DNA of 64,000 nucleotides from Beta vulgaris subsp. vulgaris (lineage: Eukaryota > Streptophyta > Magnoliopsida > Caryophyllales > Amaranthaceae), in assembly GCF_026745355.1 (NCBI RefSeq), contig NC_079206.1, forward strand, positions 5,601,044 to 5,665,043, read 5' to 3'. The notes under the pieces were generated by a model. The model ran no database searches and was not told where the DNA came from. It saw nothing but the letters and a program-made list of their open reading frames with translations. Made by a program: the position numbers and the translations under genes. Below are positions 1 to 10,917 of this stretch, piece after piece (the stretch's first letter is position 1; the number at the start of each line of letters is the position of its first letter).

Positions 1-1051
1 TTCTGTTTGAATTGTTGTCCATCTTAAGTTGCAATAAGGCTTATTAGCCTTACCCCTGGATTAGCAGTACACTTTTTCTGTTTGGCCTTTGATCCAAAAG
101 ACGACTGACTGGCCTATTGCTTGACAATTGATAAGAAATATTGTCAACTTAGACATTTAATATAGTTCATCGTGCTTATAGTTAAATTGTCTTCTAGTAG
201 GGACTCATGTACTTTCTTTGCGTAAAACAATTGTTAAAGCGGCTTGTTTGAAGCATCACAGTTAAGTTCAGCAACCACATAAAGTCATTGTGTCTGCACA
301 AGTGTGATCCCCAGTGTCCTGGTTGGGTGACTGATAATGATGCCTGAAGTCCCTATATTACTTTAATTGACAAATGTTTCTGATATCAGTGATTGGACAA
401 TTCTTAGGTGCATCTTATAAATGTAGCGTTTACTTCCTGGTGATGCCAATCATGGGGACTTGCTGCTGGCCATGAAATTTTAAACTCTGAATACTCTAAA
501 TTGCAATGTTGTCCTAAGATTCTAAGTTTAGAAAAGGTTCAGGAATATAGTTCTGTGTTATGGCTAAGCCTTTCTCTAATATACTTATTGATTACATGTG
601 AAACATGGATTTTTTTTTAAGATGGTGCTTGGAAAGTGATGGGTCCTTGGAGTCAATAGGATATTAGTATTTTGAGCTATTGAGAAAAAGTTGTACTCAA
701 ATACTCTGTAGTCTTAATTATGTTTTTATTTTCTTCTTGGACAACTCATTTCTATGCATCCGACTAATGTTAATATGTGGTGGTGCATTAATCCTCCTTT
801 ATTTGGTTTTCCTCATTTGCTGTTGTAATCAAATAGCCGACCAGGGTAAACTTGTGTACATCTGAAAAATGTAAATGAAGGCAAAGGAATAATGTGGTAG
901 AGAATTGTTTTAGCCTTTGGCGTTGGGTATACTATATTCTGCTCAGTGTCTGCATTTAAATTTATGAATTTTCGCTACTGCCTGCGTTATCATTTACTTG
1001 GCCCTATATGAAATTCTTTAGATATTGACTAAAATGTCTGAACTCTTGCAG

Positions 1052-1257
1052 TTGAGCACGATATGGGCTGAAACAGCTGATAATGCTCGGTCGGCAGCTC
1101 GAAGTTTTGTTCTTGGTGGCCTATCTGAGAAACATCATGGTTTAAACAACTTCTGGACTACCGAGAAAAATGATGTATGCATTCCTAACAGGTGCTTTTT
1201 GTTTTTGCACTTTCAGCTCAGTTTCTGGCAGTGTATGTTGAACCCAAAAACAAATGA
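1052..1257 (+). CDS. 3'-terminal exons of an unrecognised gene (partial)
   Basis: Two short exons can be assembled. Exon A is 1052-1139, after a TTGCAG acceptor and ending CATCATG before GT. A 77-nt intron (1140-1216) ends in TTTCAG. Exon B is 1217-1257 and ends in TGA. Exon A leaves one base and exon B starts with two, so the reading frame stays open: LSTIWAETADNARSAARSFV, then LGGLSEKHH, then AQFLAVYVEPKNK and stop. The gene must begin left of the window or in poorly resolved exons in 1-1051, where I see only AT-rich, intron-like sequence. I do not recognise the protein. An unspliced reading through 1354 is also open, but the phase-matched splice sites make the two-exon reading more likely. 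It could be a decayed gene end. Nothing in the neighbourhood indicates a role. Confidence 0.4.
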
Positions 1258-1659
1258 TTCCCTTAATCGAGGAATTGAAGCAATTATGGGATGTTGGAGC
1301 AACGACTTGATTTCCCGACACCGGGATCTATTTTGCTTACATATAATAATCTAGATAGTTTGTCTAATTATAGACATTTAGTGTCTATATTTATCGGCAT
1401 CCACCTTATTACTTTTTAGATTTGTCGATATATATTTTTGTAGAACTCGACTTCAACTTTATTCCTCGATATCGGGATGTATTGTGTATATAAATCTAAT
1501 TTATTATGTTTAAATTGCATATTTTTTTAGTTTAAAATATAGAATGCAAAAGAGACGATGCAGGAACAAGTTTAATGGTATATATCGGGGTGTCGTACAG
1601 GTGCAGCAGGTACAGATTTAATTATATTTTGGAAGATTATCATATTATTATGTAATTAA

Positions 1660-2085
1660 AAATACGACGGCTTAATATCAAAACAACGACGGATAAATAG
1701 TCGTTGTACAAGAAAGTAGTGCTGCCACGAAATTTTTAGACAACGATGGCTTTAGAAAATGGCGACGGTTTACAGTCGTCGCTAAGATAACGACCGCTTT
1801 CAAACGTCGTTGCTTCAACGACGGTTTAAAACCGTCGGTGATCCTCCGACTGTTGTAAACGGTCGGTGTTACCTAATCAACGACGGCTGAGGAGCAGTCG
1901 CTGATGAGTAAGAAAACGGTCGTTGATACACGACGGCTTGACGGTCGTTAATTCCTAAATTAGCGACTAAACCAACAACGTCGGTCAATCAACGACGGCT
2001 GGCCGTCGGTGTTGTTATTAGCGACGGTTTTTTAGAAAACAGCGACGGCTTCGAGCAGTCGTTGATTGTGTATTTTCTTGTAGTG
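1660..2085 (-). mobile_element. CACTA-like transposon end with CGACGG subterminal repeats
   Basis: The right edge reads TATTTTCTTGTAGTG, the reverse complement of a CACTACAAGAAAATA CACTA terminus, and ends at 2085. Inside it are about 15 copies of a CGACGG / CCGTCG motif in both orientations, typical of CACTA subterminal repeats. A second GTAGTG at about 1716-1721, next to a rearranged ACAAGAAAG, suggests an internal rearrangement. I could not place a matching left terminus or a 3-bp TSD, so this is a fragment or non-autonomous element. There is no coding capacity. Confidence 0.6.
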
Positions 2086-2331
2086 TTCGAATGGGACACA
2101 AGACTCGTCAACTTCAACTTATGCTATTTTTAAATTAATGTCTAGTCATTTCGGCTGCGAGTAAAATTTGGAAGAAATCATTAACGAGTAGGATCAACTT
2201 TGATTTTTTTTTCAAATTCAGATGAATGCAATTTCATGTTTTAAGTGTCGTAAATGAACGTTTTAGTTGAGATTTTTTTTTTAAAAAAAAAGAGTAAGCC
2301 ACATGCTATATAGTCTCTTAATTAAATTATA

Positions 2332-3440
2332 CAGTTTTTTCACTTGATACCCTTGTGGTTTTTCAAAATTCATGTGGTAGCCCTATTTTTAAAAATATAT
2401 ATGTACCAAGTACCCTTATTATTTTCGCAAAATGCATGAAATGCCCTTGATGACTAACGGTGTCAAGTTTCCGTTGGTCATTAATCCTAATTTTCTATTT
2501 TAAACCTTAATCCTAACCCTAACCCTAATCCTAACACATACCCTAACCTTAACCCTAAACTCTAACCCTAACCTTAACCACTAGTCCACCACCCCTCCCC
2601 CACCCTCCCACCACCCCCAGCAGCCCCACCTTCCCACCACCGCTCCCCCACCCTCCCACCACCCCCAACATCCCCCCTCCCTTACCCCCCGCAGGCCCCC
2701 TTCCCCTACCTCGCACAGCCCCCCTTCCCCACCCATCGATTTTCCGTTGAACTCTCCACCAACGTCGATTTCCATCAAAGTCCCCCCCACCCCCCTCGAA
2801 TCCCGTTGAATTCCTCCCATCCTCGTCAAATCCCGTTGAATTCACCCCCACCCTCGTCGAATCCCGTTGAATTTCCCCCACTCTATATTCTTCCAAAAGA
2901 AACAAACACACTCACTTGAATGGGCTACTGTGAACTGTTTTGCGGCGGCAACAGGCGAGGAGACCAAGTGGTGATGTGGGGGTTCACGAAGAGGAGAGCA
3001 ACCGAGGGTGAAGAGGAAGCAGTTAGATGAGAGAAGGGGAAAAGGGGTGGCTACGAGGGTTGGGTGGGCTATGGGGGGTGCGGGGAGGGGCTGCAACGGA
3101 TGAGGGAAGGGGGTGGCAACGAGGGTGGGGGAGAGTGGGCTACCGGGTGTGGGTGGGGGAAGGGGTGGTTGGGTGATTAATTAGGGTTAGACTTTAGGAT
3201 GGGGGTTAGGTGTTAGGGGATTAGGGATTAGGTTTAAGGTTTTGGGATTAGGATTAGAGGAGTTAATTAGGATTCAAAGGATTAATTAGGGTTAATGACT
3301 AACGAAAACTTGACATCGTTAGTCATTAAGGGCACTTCACGCATTTTGTGATATAGTAAGCGTACCTGTGCATTTCTTTAAAAAATAGGAGTATCCCATA
3401 AATTTTGAAAAACCACAGGATTACTTGGTGAAAAAAACCC
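2332..3440. mobile_element. MULE-like non-autonomous element with 9-bp TSD
   Basis: The element is flanked by a perfect 9-bp duplication, TAAATTATA (2323-2331 and 3441-3449), the hallmark of Mutator-like transposition. The ends form long, imperfect inverted repeats: GTTTTTTCAC...GTGGTTTTTCAAAATT on the left, mirrored by AATTTTGAAAAACCAC...GTGAAAAAAACC on the right. Inside these, a second shared stretch (ACTAACGGTGTCAAG / CTTGACATCGTTAGT) leads to degenerate CCCTAA repeats at about 2490-2580 and TTAGGG-type repeats at about 3180-3260. The core is C-rich on the left and G-rich on the right. Its open frames (for example 2555-2911 on the minus strand) are low-complexity products of that composition. 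No transposase is present. Confidence 0.85.
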
Positions 3441-3449
3441 TAAATTATA

Positions 3450-4038
3450 TGATGGCATTTAAAACATGCTTTTTTTTCTTTTTGTTTAAATTTCCACTTT
3501 AACCCTTTTTGTTTTTTAGGGAAGATTTCAACTCTTGAGATAATCTATTTAATTATGACTACTTTTTATAAGAGTCATTTGATTTATAAAAAATATTTTT
3601 TGTAAGAGTCATGTTGTGAACAACTTTACTTGTTGAAAACGCCTCCCTCCTCTTTCTCTCCCCAAGAAAACTCTAACTTATGAATTATGATGAAGTAACG
3701 ATCCACCATTGTATTGAGACAAATGTTTGAAAATGTGTCAGCTTGTCAAGTTTATGCTTTTGGGCTTTTAGTTCTTCGACATAAGAATTTGTTTAGTTTC
3801 TTTAAATTTATTAAGTTGTAAATTATTATATATTTTCTCTGTTTCTATTAATTTGTTGATTTATTTGTTTAGTCACACTTATCAATGCAATAATTTGAAC
3901 CTTCAGACAAATCTAATAAGATATTATATGATTATATTTTTTTCTTAAGTACAAATTATAAGAGATAGTCAAAGTCATATATGCGAATTAATAGTTAGTG
4001 CGTGTTCTTGCAACTTCTATTATTATCAAATAAAATAA
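3450..4038. other. AT-rich intergenic stretch, nothing recognised
   Basis: I see no coding frame with splice support, no RNA gene and no element with matching ends. The sequence is AT-rich and of low complexity. Confidence 0.5.
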
Positions 4039-4301
4039 TCTATACTAGTATATTAAAAGGCGTTCCTAAACGAGAAACAGTGTCACATGGCGATCTCCCT
4101 TAGAGTGTTCTAATCCATGTAATCCACGACTTTAAAAAAATTAGAAAATGCATTGTACAAGATCTGATCCCGTGACTTCAAGTTTATATAATAAAGTCTT
4201 GACCACTGAACCAACTCATATTTGGTGTTATCATTACGACGTAAAATATTTGTAAATGAAAAATATAAATACCCGAGGCATAATCCGAGCCTAAAAACTA
4301 G
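4039..4301 (+). mobile_element. Short Helitron-like element, copy 1
   Basis: It begins with TC (TCTATACTAGTATATTAAAA) and ends in CTAG, between a flanking A and T, as Helitrons insert. A GC-rich inverted motif (CCCGAGGCATAATCCGAG) lies about 10 bp before the CTAG end, fitting the 3' hairpin of Helitrons. The other copies in this window share the same ends. The middle, read on the minus strand, resembles a tRNA-type pol III promoter: GTTGGTTCAGTGGTCAAGAC, then about 25 nt later GTCACGGGATCAGATC. It is too short to encode RepHel and is non-autonomous. Confidence 0.65.
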
Positions 4302-4633
4302 TTGTTGTTTTTTTCTAAACAGCGTTTTCATTAACTCACAACTATTAGTCTTAATTAATATAGTCATATATGTATGCAATACTATATTAATTTTTTGCAT
4401 ACATAATTGAATCGACTTTTTTTTTTCTATATATTAAAAGAAAAGATTGTTGAGGATTGGAAGTGGGAGTTCTTGGGATGTACAGTGTTGGGACTTTCTA
4501 GTTGCTACTACTGTGTACTACTTGTGTGCAGTATGCCTCGAACAATATATACCATTGTTGTACTAATACGAAGTATTATATAAGAATTAGTACGCAGGCA
4601 AAGTAATGGTTAAACAACTCTACATCACTACAT

Positions 4634-4800
4634 CAGGGGCGAAGCCAGGGGGTTTTGACAGGGGCCATGGCCCCCCTCCCCTTGTCAAATTTCTATAGAA
4701 AAGTGGTGAAAATCTCGGGCCTCCGAACTTGCGATTAGTTATATTGGCCCCCGTAGCTTATATCGGCCCCCCTAGCTTATGTGTTCTGGCTTCGCCCCTG
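4634..4800. mobile_element. hAT-type MITE, 167 bp
   Basis: Perfect 15-bp terminal inverted repeats, CAGGGGCGAAGCCAG and CTGGCTTCGCCCCTG, are flanked by a perfect 8-bp duplication CACTACAT (4626-4633 and 4801-4808). An 8-bp TSD and CAGGG ends are diagnostic of hAT elements. There is no coding capacity, and the intact ends and TSD suggest a fairly recent insertion. Confidence 0.92.
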
Positions 4801-4809
4801 CACTACATG

Positions 4810-5442
4810 CTTGCAAGTTGCAACGAACTGGCAACCCTGTCGGAGAAAGAGTATAAAAAAAAAGAATTGCACTTACTATAAAAACTATCATGGAGCTCTC
4901 CAATGATTGCAAAGATCCAATAACTATGCACTTGAATGGGGTGGAATTTCATTCAAGGAAGGGCCAATTAGAATTTAATAGCATAAGATTTGGAATTAAT
5001 TTCCAATGTTGGTATAATAGGTTGAATAATCAGTGATATAGTAATATCTGTTACAACTATTGTCACGATTATGGTATAGATTATAGAACTCATCTACAAG
5101 CAAATCAAACGGAGAAAGTCCTAAATTACATCAGTGGAAATTAACATGAATGACTAATTGCATAAGTTGAGCGTAAGCTAACAATTTGGTTTCCGAGTAG
5201 TAAACCAAAACAAATAACCGAGACTTGTTTGTCTATGCTCTTAATCGCTACTTTATAAGAGTAATATCCCTTTATTTCATAGTTAGTTTGTTCATGAATC
5301 ACAAAACCATAAAAAGAGTTCGAAACAACCACGAAAATGACATCAAGGGATTTCAACATTTAAATTAGTATTTTAAAAAGGTTAAGGTTGTACTGCTTGC
5401 GTTGCCAATAAATATGCTTATGATACTAGATTTTAACTTCAA
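4810..5442. other. AT-rich intergenic stretch, nothing recognised
   Basis: Several short open frames occur (for example 5141-5359 on the minus strand), but none shows a domain, splice-site support or a repeat partner in the window. Confidence 0.45.
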
Positions 5443-5640
5443 CTAGTTTTTAGGCCCGAGCTACGCCCCAGGTAATTATATCTTTCATTAATTAATATTT
5501 ATTTTGAAATATTAACAACGAGTATTACATGGTTTAGTGGTTTAAAATATTATTATATGTGCTTGTGATTTCGGAATCAAATCTTACATAATGCATTTTC
5601 TATTTTTTTAGTGTATGTGGATTACATAGCATAAAATTCG
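5443..5640 (-). mobile_element. Short Helitron-like element, copy 2 (reverse)
   Basis: On the minus strand it ends TAAAAACTAG at 5443, preceded by the GC-rich hairpin (CCTGGGGCGTAGCTCGGGCC, read on the minus strand), as in the copies near 4039 and 24962. The tRNA-like core now lies on the plus strand: TGGTTTAGTGGTTTAAAATA and then GTGATTTCGGAATCAAATC. The TC-type 5' end is degraded, so the 5640 boundary is approximate. Confidence 0.55.
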
Positions 5641-5799
5641 GTATAACATCTACAATTTTGAATTAATACCTAGAAATTGTTAAACTAATACAAAAAGTAG
5701 CTTGTTTTATAAAGTTTTTACATAGATAAAAAAATTGTTATCATTTTATACCTTCAAATTATAATCTGTTAGCTAGAATTTAAATTAGCCACCCAATTA

Positions 5800-6000
5800 A
5801 GTTAAGTTTAGCCTAGTGATAAGAAAAGAACTTTATAACCTCAAGGTTAGGCTTCGATCCTTACTAGAAGCACTTTAAAAGAGGGTTCTTCCTTACCATC
5901 CTTCCAACTCTCAAAGTGTTCCATGCAAATTCAGATCGGATTAACCTGCGATAGGTTACGATCTAGCAACGCGCCCTTCATCATGTGATTTCCAGTGGGG
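5800..6000 (+). repeat. Possible tRNA-derived SINE
   Basis: TTTAGCCTAGTGATAAGAAA fits a pol III A box, and 30 nt later GGTTAGGCTTCGATCCTTAC fits a B box (GGTTCGANNCC). The spacing and the unrelated tail (5880-6000) match a plant SINE rather than a tRNA gene; the head does not fold into a full cloverleaf. The 3' end and TSD are not resolved. Confidence 0.4.
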
Positions 6001-6253
6001 CCAAGAAAAACATTAGCCGCCCATGATTGGAGCAAAATAGATGTGAGATGGGAGTAAGTATTGGTTATAGGGGTAAAGGTACTTTTCTCCTTTTTCTATT
6101 AGTCCACTGTTTTTACCTTGAACCTAAACAATGAATTAGGCAATATATACCATCTGAATCACATTTCCAATATGGCAATATCATAATTATAATAAGATTA
6201 TACTTGTACATGCATCATTCCCATCTTCAATTATAAGATATCAATCATATGAT

Positions 6254-6260
6254 TATAAAT
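6254..6260 (+). promoter_or_regulatory. Candidate TATA box of the bHLH gene
   Basis: TATAAAT lies 110 bp upstream of the bHLH start codon. That spacing would place transcription initiation near 6285 and give a 5' leader of about 85 nt. The position is suggestive, and the motif is common in AT-rich DNA. Confidence 0.35.
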
Positions 6261-6369
6261 AAGTAACACTAGATACGATAAGTGTATACTCACGAAACCT
6301 TAAACAGCAAATCCTAGGTAAGTAAGAAAAAAAAGGAAGACCTTTTTTAACCTCGTATTATTAGTGATC

Positions 6370-7743
6370 ATGGATCACAACCCTCCAATAATTTCATCTA
6401 ATCACTTTGATTATGATAATTTACTACTTGATGATGATGAGCTACTGCATCTAATCAGTAGTGTTTTCCCAGCAACAACCCCACAAATTGATGATGTTTC
6501 AGCTGTGCTTGCTCCTTCAATTGAAAACCAGTTATTAAGTCAAGATAGTACTGTAATGGTTAGCAACCCAATTCATAGTTCTCAGCAGCAGGAAGAACCA
6601 TCTCAACATATTAATGTAGCTTGTCAGCAGCCTGTTGAGTTTAAGTCCACAGCCCCAACAACAACAACAAGAAGCAAGTGTGCCGGAAAGAAGAAATCGA
6701 ATTCGAAGGCCGTCGAAATTGAACGGAAAAGAAGGCAAGATATGACCACCCTCTATCATGATCTTCGCTCGTTACTTCCTCCTGAATATCTCAAGGTTTG
6801 TGACTCAACATTCAATAATCTCCCCTTGTCCAACATGATCAATCTAAAATTTCTTTGTCAAAGCACCAACTTAACCAAAAGTTTAAGTGGATGCAGCACA
6901 AGCCTCCCTCATATCTGGCGCTAAATATTCCACTTCAAAATGAGGGGTGAATGAGATTTGAACTCAGGACCTTTATGCCAGGCTTGCTCCGATACCATGT
7001 CAAAGGACCAATTCAATCAAAAGCTTAAGTTGATGGTTGAAATCTCAAGAATAGATTTATACTTTATCAGATTTACTAAAAGGTTTCATAACGTATTTGA
7101 TATTAAATGGCGATGATAGTAATGAATTTATAAAGTGTTTTTCTTGTGGTCACATCATTGTTGACACGGCGTTTTTTCGATTTTTAGGAGCCAGGCAAAG
7201 ATAATAGGACATTTGATATTAGATCGATGATTTTCCTACCATTGGATTTTCACATAGTTTTTCCATGAACCTTTATGGTCGTGTGCATTATAAACTCTAC
7301 TTTTATCTTTCAAACACATTGTAATTTTATGTTTGCTAGAATAATATCATATTCCTAATTTCTATAATAATGAAAGATCATATCCAAACTTCTGTGTTTT
7401 CTTAATAAACCACTTTTTTCTCAATATCACATTTCAAAGTGGTATAGGATGGTTTCCCTCAAAAAAAAAATGGTATAAGATGTTAGTGCGTGGATATTGA
7501 GAAGAAAAAGTACTTTGGTGATCAACAAACATTATCATGGATATTGACGTAGAACTTTACTCCCACAATTTTACTAAAATTTAATTTCATTATAAATGTT
7601 GAAAACTTAAAACTGAAAAGACTGGGTGATTGTGGAAAGTTATGATAGTAACATGTAAATATATTACTTTATTTTCGACAATATTAATTTTGTATCCATC
7701 TTCAAACTACTCATTTTTATAGAAAATAAACGAAACCTAAAGA

Positions 7744-7794
<51 letters not shown>

Positions 7795-10700
7795 CTCCTC
7801 ATCATCACCATTATTATAGTAATTTTTAATATGAATGACTAGGTTAAAATATCAACTCACCATACACTCAACCTCATTTTAATGGAATTAAGTTTCTGAC
7901 ATTGTTATTGATATATGTTGATCATTTAATACAGGGGAAGCGGTCTACTTCAGATCTTTTGCATGAGGCTATGAGCTATATAAACACCTTGCAAAAAAGT
8001 ATAAAAGGTTTAAATGATAGCAAAGATGAATTACTGAGGATAACGCCAGCTGAAAGTTCTAGCATTAATAATCATAATTCCAACCAGAATTGTAATGTGA
8101 AAGTGAAGGCTTGCAAAGAAGGATTTATAGAAGTTATATTCAGTACACGTGCTTTGTATGATGATGATGAAAAAAATCAGAACTTTCGTCTTTCAAAAGT
8201 GCTACATATACTGAACAAAGAAGGGTTAGATGTGATCAATTGTATTTCCTCTAGAGTTCATGACGATATGGTTCACACCATACAAGCTCAGGTGATTTTG
8301 TCTGTTTTTTATTATGTGTTGATGTTACTTTTTTTATATGCAATATGCACGCTAGCTGCTATATTTAATTTCCTCAGGTACCCCTGAGGTTTGACGTAAT
8401 TCCCAAATTACCCCCCACATTTGGGAAATTCCTCAGATACCCCTGAGGTTTGGGTTTGGGCTCAAGATACCCTTACTATGGACGGAACCCTAACGCCGTT
8501 AGGTTCCCCCCCCCCCTCTCTCCCCCATTTTCTCTCTCCTCCCATTCTCCCACCCACTGCCAAACCCCCCTCCCCTACTCCGGCGCCGACGAACCTACCC
8601 CTCCCTTCCCCATTCCCGATTTCCTCACCCTCGGCGTTGGCGCCGGCCAGAACAGCAGAACGACAGTCTAGGGTGGTTTTGAGAGCGGGTTTAAGGGTTT
8701 GTGGGTGGCGTATCTGGGTGGCGAAGGGAAGGGGGTCGACTCACGGTGGGAGACAGGGAAGGGGGGACATTTCCGATCATCGAAAAAAAGGAGGGAGGGC
8801 GTGGTGTCGTGTCAGGGTGCTGTTGTTCTGGCCGGCGAAGGGAGGGCTAGGATGAGGTGTCGAGGGTGGGGGAAATGGAGAGGGAAGGGCCGCCAGGGGT
8901 GTTGCTGTTCTGGCCGACGAAGGGAAGGGGTAGGGTCGCCGGGGGTGCTGCTGTTCTGGCCGGCGAAGGGAGGGGGTAAGGTCGCCGGCGCCGGAGTGGG
9001 TGGTGGTCGCCTGCTGTTAGTCGCCGGCTGGGGGAGGGATGTTGGCAGTGGGTGGGGGAATGGGAGGAGAGAGAAAATTAGGGAGAGAGAGGGAGAAAAC
9101 CTAACGGCGTTAGGGTTCCGTCAATAGTAAGGGTATCTTGAGCCCAAACCCAAACCTCAGGGTTATCTGAGGAATTCCCCAAATGTGGGGGGTAGTTTGG
9201 GAATTACGTCAAACCTCAAGGGTACCTGAGGAAATTTCCCTAATTTATATAGTCTCTTACGCACCCGTCCTTTTCTTTTGGTTGTTAGGAGAATCTCTAT
9301 TTTTTTATTCGATAATTTACTGATATGAGTTGGGGGTAAGAAGGGGGGTCTAACTTATAAAGAAAACTTACAAAGATCGAAAATTGGGGATTTATATCCA
9401 TTGTATCCACACAAACTCCCTAAATATAAGGCTGATGACAGTTGAACTCCCGACCATGAGGTGAAGAGGTGGGATCTCCAAAACTCCAACCATTGAGATC
9501 ACACTTGCTTGATTCTCACTGAAAATCTATATATACACCCTCTCCTAATGTATTAAGTAGTTGTCAACACTTAATTTCCCTCTCCTAATGTATTAAGTAG
9601 TTGTCAACACTTTTACTTTACCATGTTGGATATGTCACTTAAACCATATTCACTTGTTAATATATGAGAACAACTATAAACTATAAATATGTAAAAACTT
9701 ATTGGATTTATAACATTAATTTATTTCTATGGATTTTTTCAGAATATCAAATTCTTTCAATTTTTTATCGGTTAGTAGATTATCAAAATTATGTGTTGCC
9801 AGGCCGTCTCATAAAATTAGGGGGCCCTATCCTAAAATAAATTATAAAGATTAAATTTTTTGGTGAATAGAAAGACGGAAGAATTATAAATGGAGCTTTT
9901 GGAGAATAAGAGAAGAAGAAAAACACCAAATAGAAATTAATCTCTTTATATTTATAATTAGATATAGATTTTTTTGTTGGGCGGACAACTAATAGAATTG
10001 GGCCCCTTATATTTCGGGGGCCTTGTGCAGTTGCTCATCCTGCACATGACCTTAGCCGCCTCTGTGTGTTGCTAAGCGACGTAAAAGCGAAGATTTACAA
10101 CAATCCAGCTAATGAAAAGCGGAGGGAGTACTTACTCCAAGATTAATTTATTTTTACAAAATCCTAAAAAACAAATCTTATTTTCAAGTAGATCGAATAC
10201 ACAAAATATAATTGATCCTGACCATTAATATATGCATCTCCAACTTATTAACAGATATACCTAGAATTAGGTGTATTGATGGATGACCAACTTTATTGCT
10301 CTTTTACTCTAATAAGCAAATAAGTAACAATAATATTTAGATTTTAGATATAGCTAAATGTTACGAGGTATACCTTCATAATTAAACCAACACACTTGTG
10401 AATAATGTGATATGCTTCTCATAAATTGCCAAATTGGCAGCCATTGTGACGTGGCATGTACCCAAGAATATACAAAATTAGAACCTCTTACCAATTAGAA
10501 CCTGTTACAGATTAATCCGATCTTAGCAGACTAGATAAACTAGATGGGAAGAATAATAAGATTCCCTTCTTCAAATTAAATATCACTAATGATGTATTCT
10601 TTTTACCTGAATAACCCTTAACTTATCTAAACTTATCTAAATTAAATTTATTAAATCTAAATTGAACTTATTAAACCTAATTGAACTTGATTCAACTTAT

Positions 10701-10917
10701 TATGCCTGATTTTCCGCTAAACAAACTTATTAGGAGGTAGGAGAGATGCAACTGTTGCTAGCTTTTCTATATGTCCTCCAAAAAGTATCTTCTCACTCCG
10801 ATCTCGCAATTCTTTTGAACAATATTATAAGGATTTTATGTTCTCGTGCAGGTCGATGATGGGAGGGGAATTGATCTCTGTCTACTGCAGCAGACATTAA
10901 CAGATTGCGGCATATGA
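6370..10917 (+). CDS. bHLH transcription factor (bHLH36/118/120/126-like clade)
   Basis: Three coding exons join in phase: 6370-6795, 7935-8291 and 10852-10917 (TGA), giving 282 aa. The first ATG is at 6370; a GTG six bases upstream is in frame but is not a start. Residues 1-105 form an acidic, Gln/Ser-rich N-terminus (DDDELLHLISSVFP). The bHLH spans about residues 115-175: basic region KAVEIERKRRQDM, helix 1 TTLYHDLRSLLP, loop PEYLKGKRST split by intron 1, and helix 2 SDLLHEAMSYINTLQKSIKG. An ACT-like C-terminal part follows (VKACKEGFIEVIFSTR...), and the short last exon encodes VDDGRGIDLCLLQQTLTDCG. These proteins bind E-box DNA as dimers in the nucleus. Glu and the RKRR arginines of the basic region are present, but the usual His four residues before Glu is Ala, which could weaken or alter E-box reading. 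Intron 2 (2,560 bp) holds a foldback element and a hAT MITE. The domain call is firm; the clade is inferred from the IERKRRQDM / LKGKRS pattern and the exon layout. Confidence 0.9.
7745..7794. repeat. (ATT)n microsatellite
   Basis: About 16 uninterrupted ATT units lie in intron 1 of the bHLH gene. This is a likely length-polymorphic marker. Confidence 0.97.
8367..9236. mobile_element. Foldback/MULE-like element in bHLH intron 2
   Basis: Inverted repeats of about 130 bp bound the element: AATTTCCTCAGGTACCC... on the left, mirrored by ...GGTACCTGAGGAAATT on the right. Both ends carry a second copy of the ACCTCAG(G) motif and a shared GGAACCCTAACGCCGTTAGG / CCTAACGGCGTTAGGG palindrome-like stretch. 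The core is C-rich on the left and G-rich on the right, so the long open frames there (8421-8855, 8699-9127) are composition artefacts. I found no convincing TSD. The layout closely resembles the 9-bp-TSD elements at 2332 and 27248, hence the tentative MULE assignment. Confidence 0.7.
9538..9617. repeat. 40-bp perfect tandem duplication
   Basis: The unit 9538-9577 (starting CCCTCTCCTAATGTATTAAG) is repeated directly at 9578-9617 in bHLH intron 2. The two copies diverge only at the downstream edge. Confidence 0.9.
9800..10064. mobile_element. hAT-type MITE in bHLH intron 2
   Basis: A perfect 8-bp duplication TGTGTTGC (9792-9799 and 10065-10072) flanks a 265-bp element with ends CAGGCCGTCTC and (reverse complement) CAGAGGCGGCTAAGG. 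GGGGGCCCTA / GGGCCCC tracts sit inside each end. The TIRs are diverged, but the CAG(A/G) ends and 8-bp TSD fit hAT. It is non-coding. Confidence 0.75.

Noticed and set aside
2490..2580. Interstitial telomere or chromosome end
   Set aside because: The CCCTAA units are degenerate and short and sit inside a transposon with a 9-bp TSD, so this is not a telomere.
2555..3096. Open frames of 82-118 aa on the minus strand
   Set aside because: They are low-complexity Gly/Arg/Trp-rich readings of the C-rich MULE core; overlapping frames are equally open.
8421..9127. Pro-rich and Gly-rich ORFs of up to 144 aa
   Set aside because: They lie wholly inside the foldback element in the bHLH intron and reflect base composition, not protein selection.
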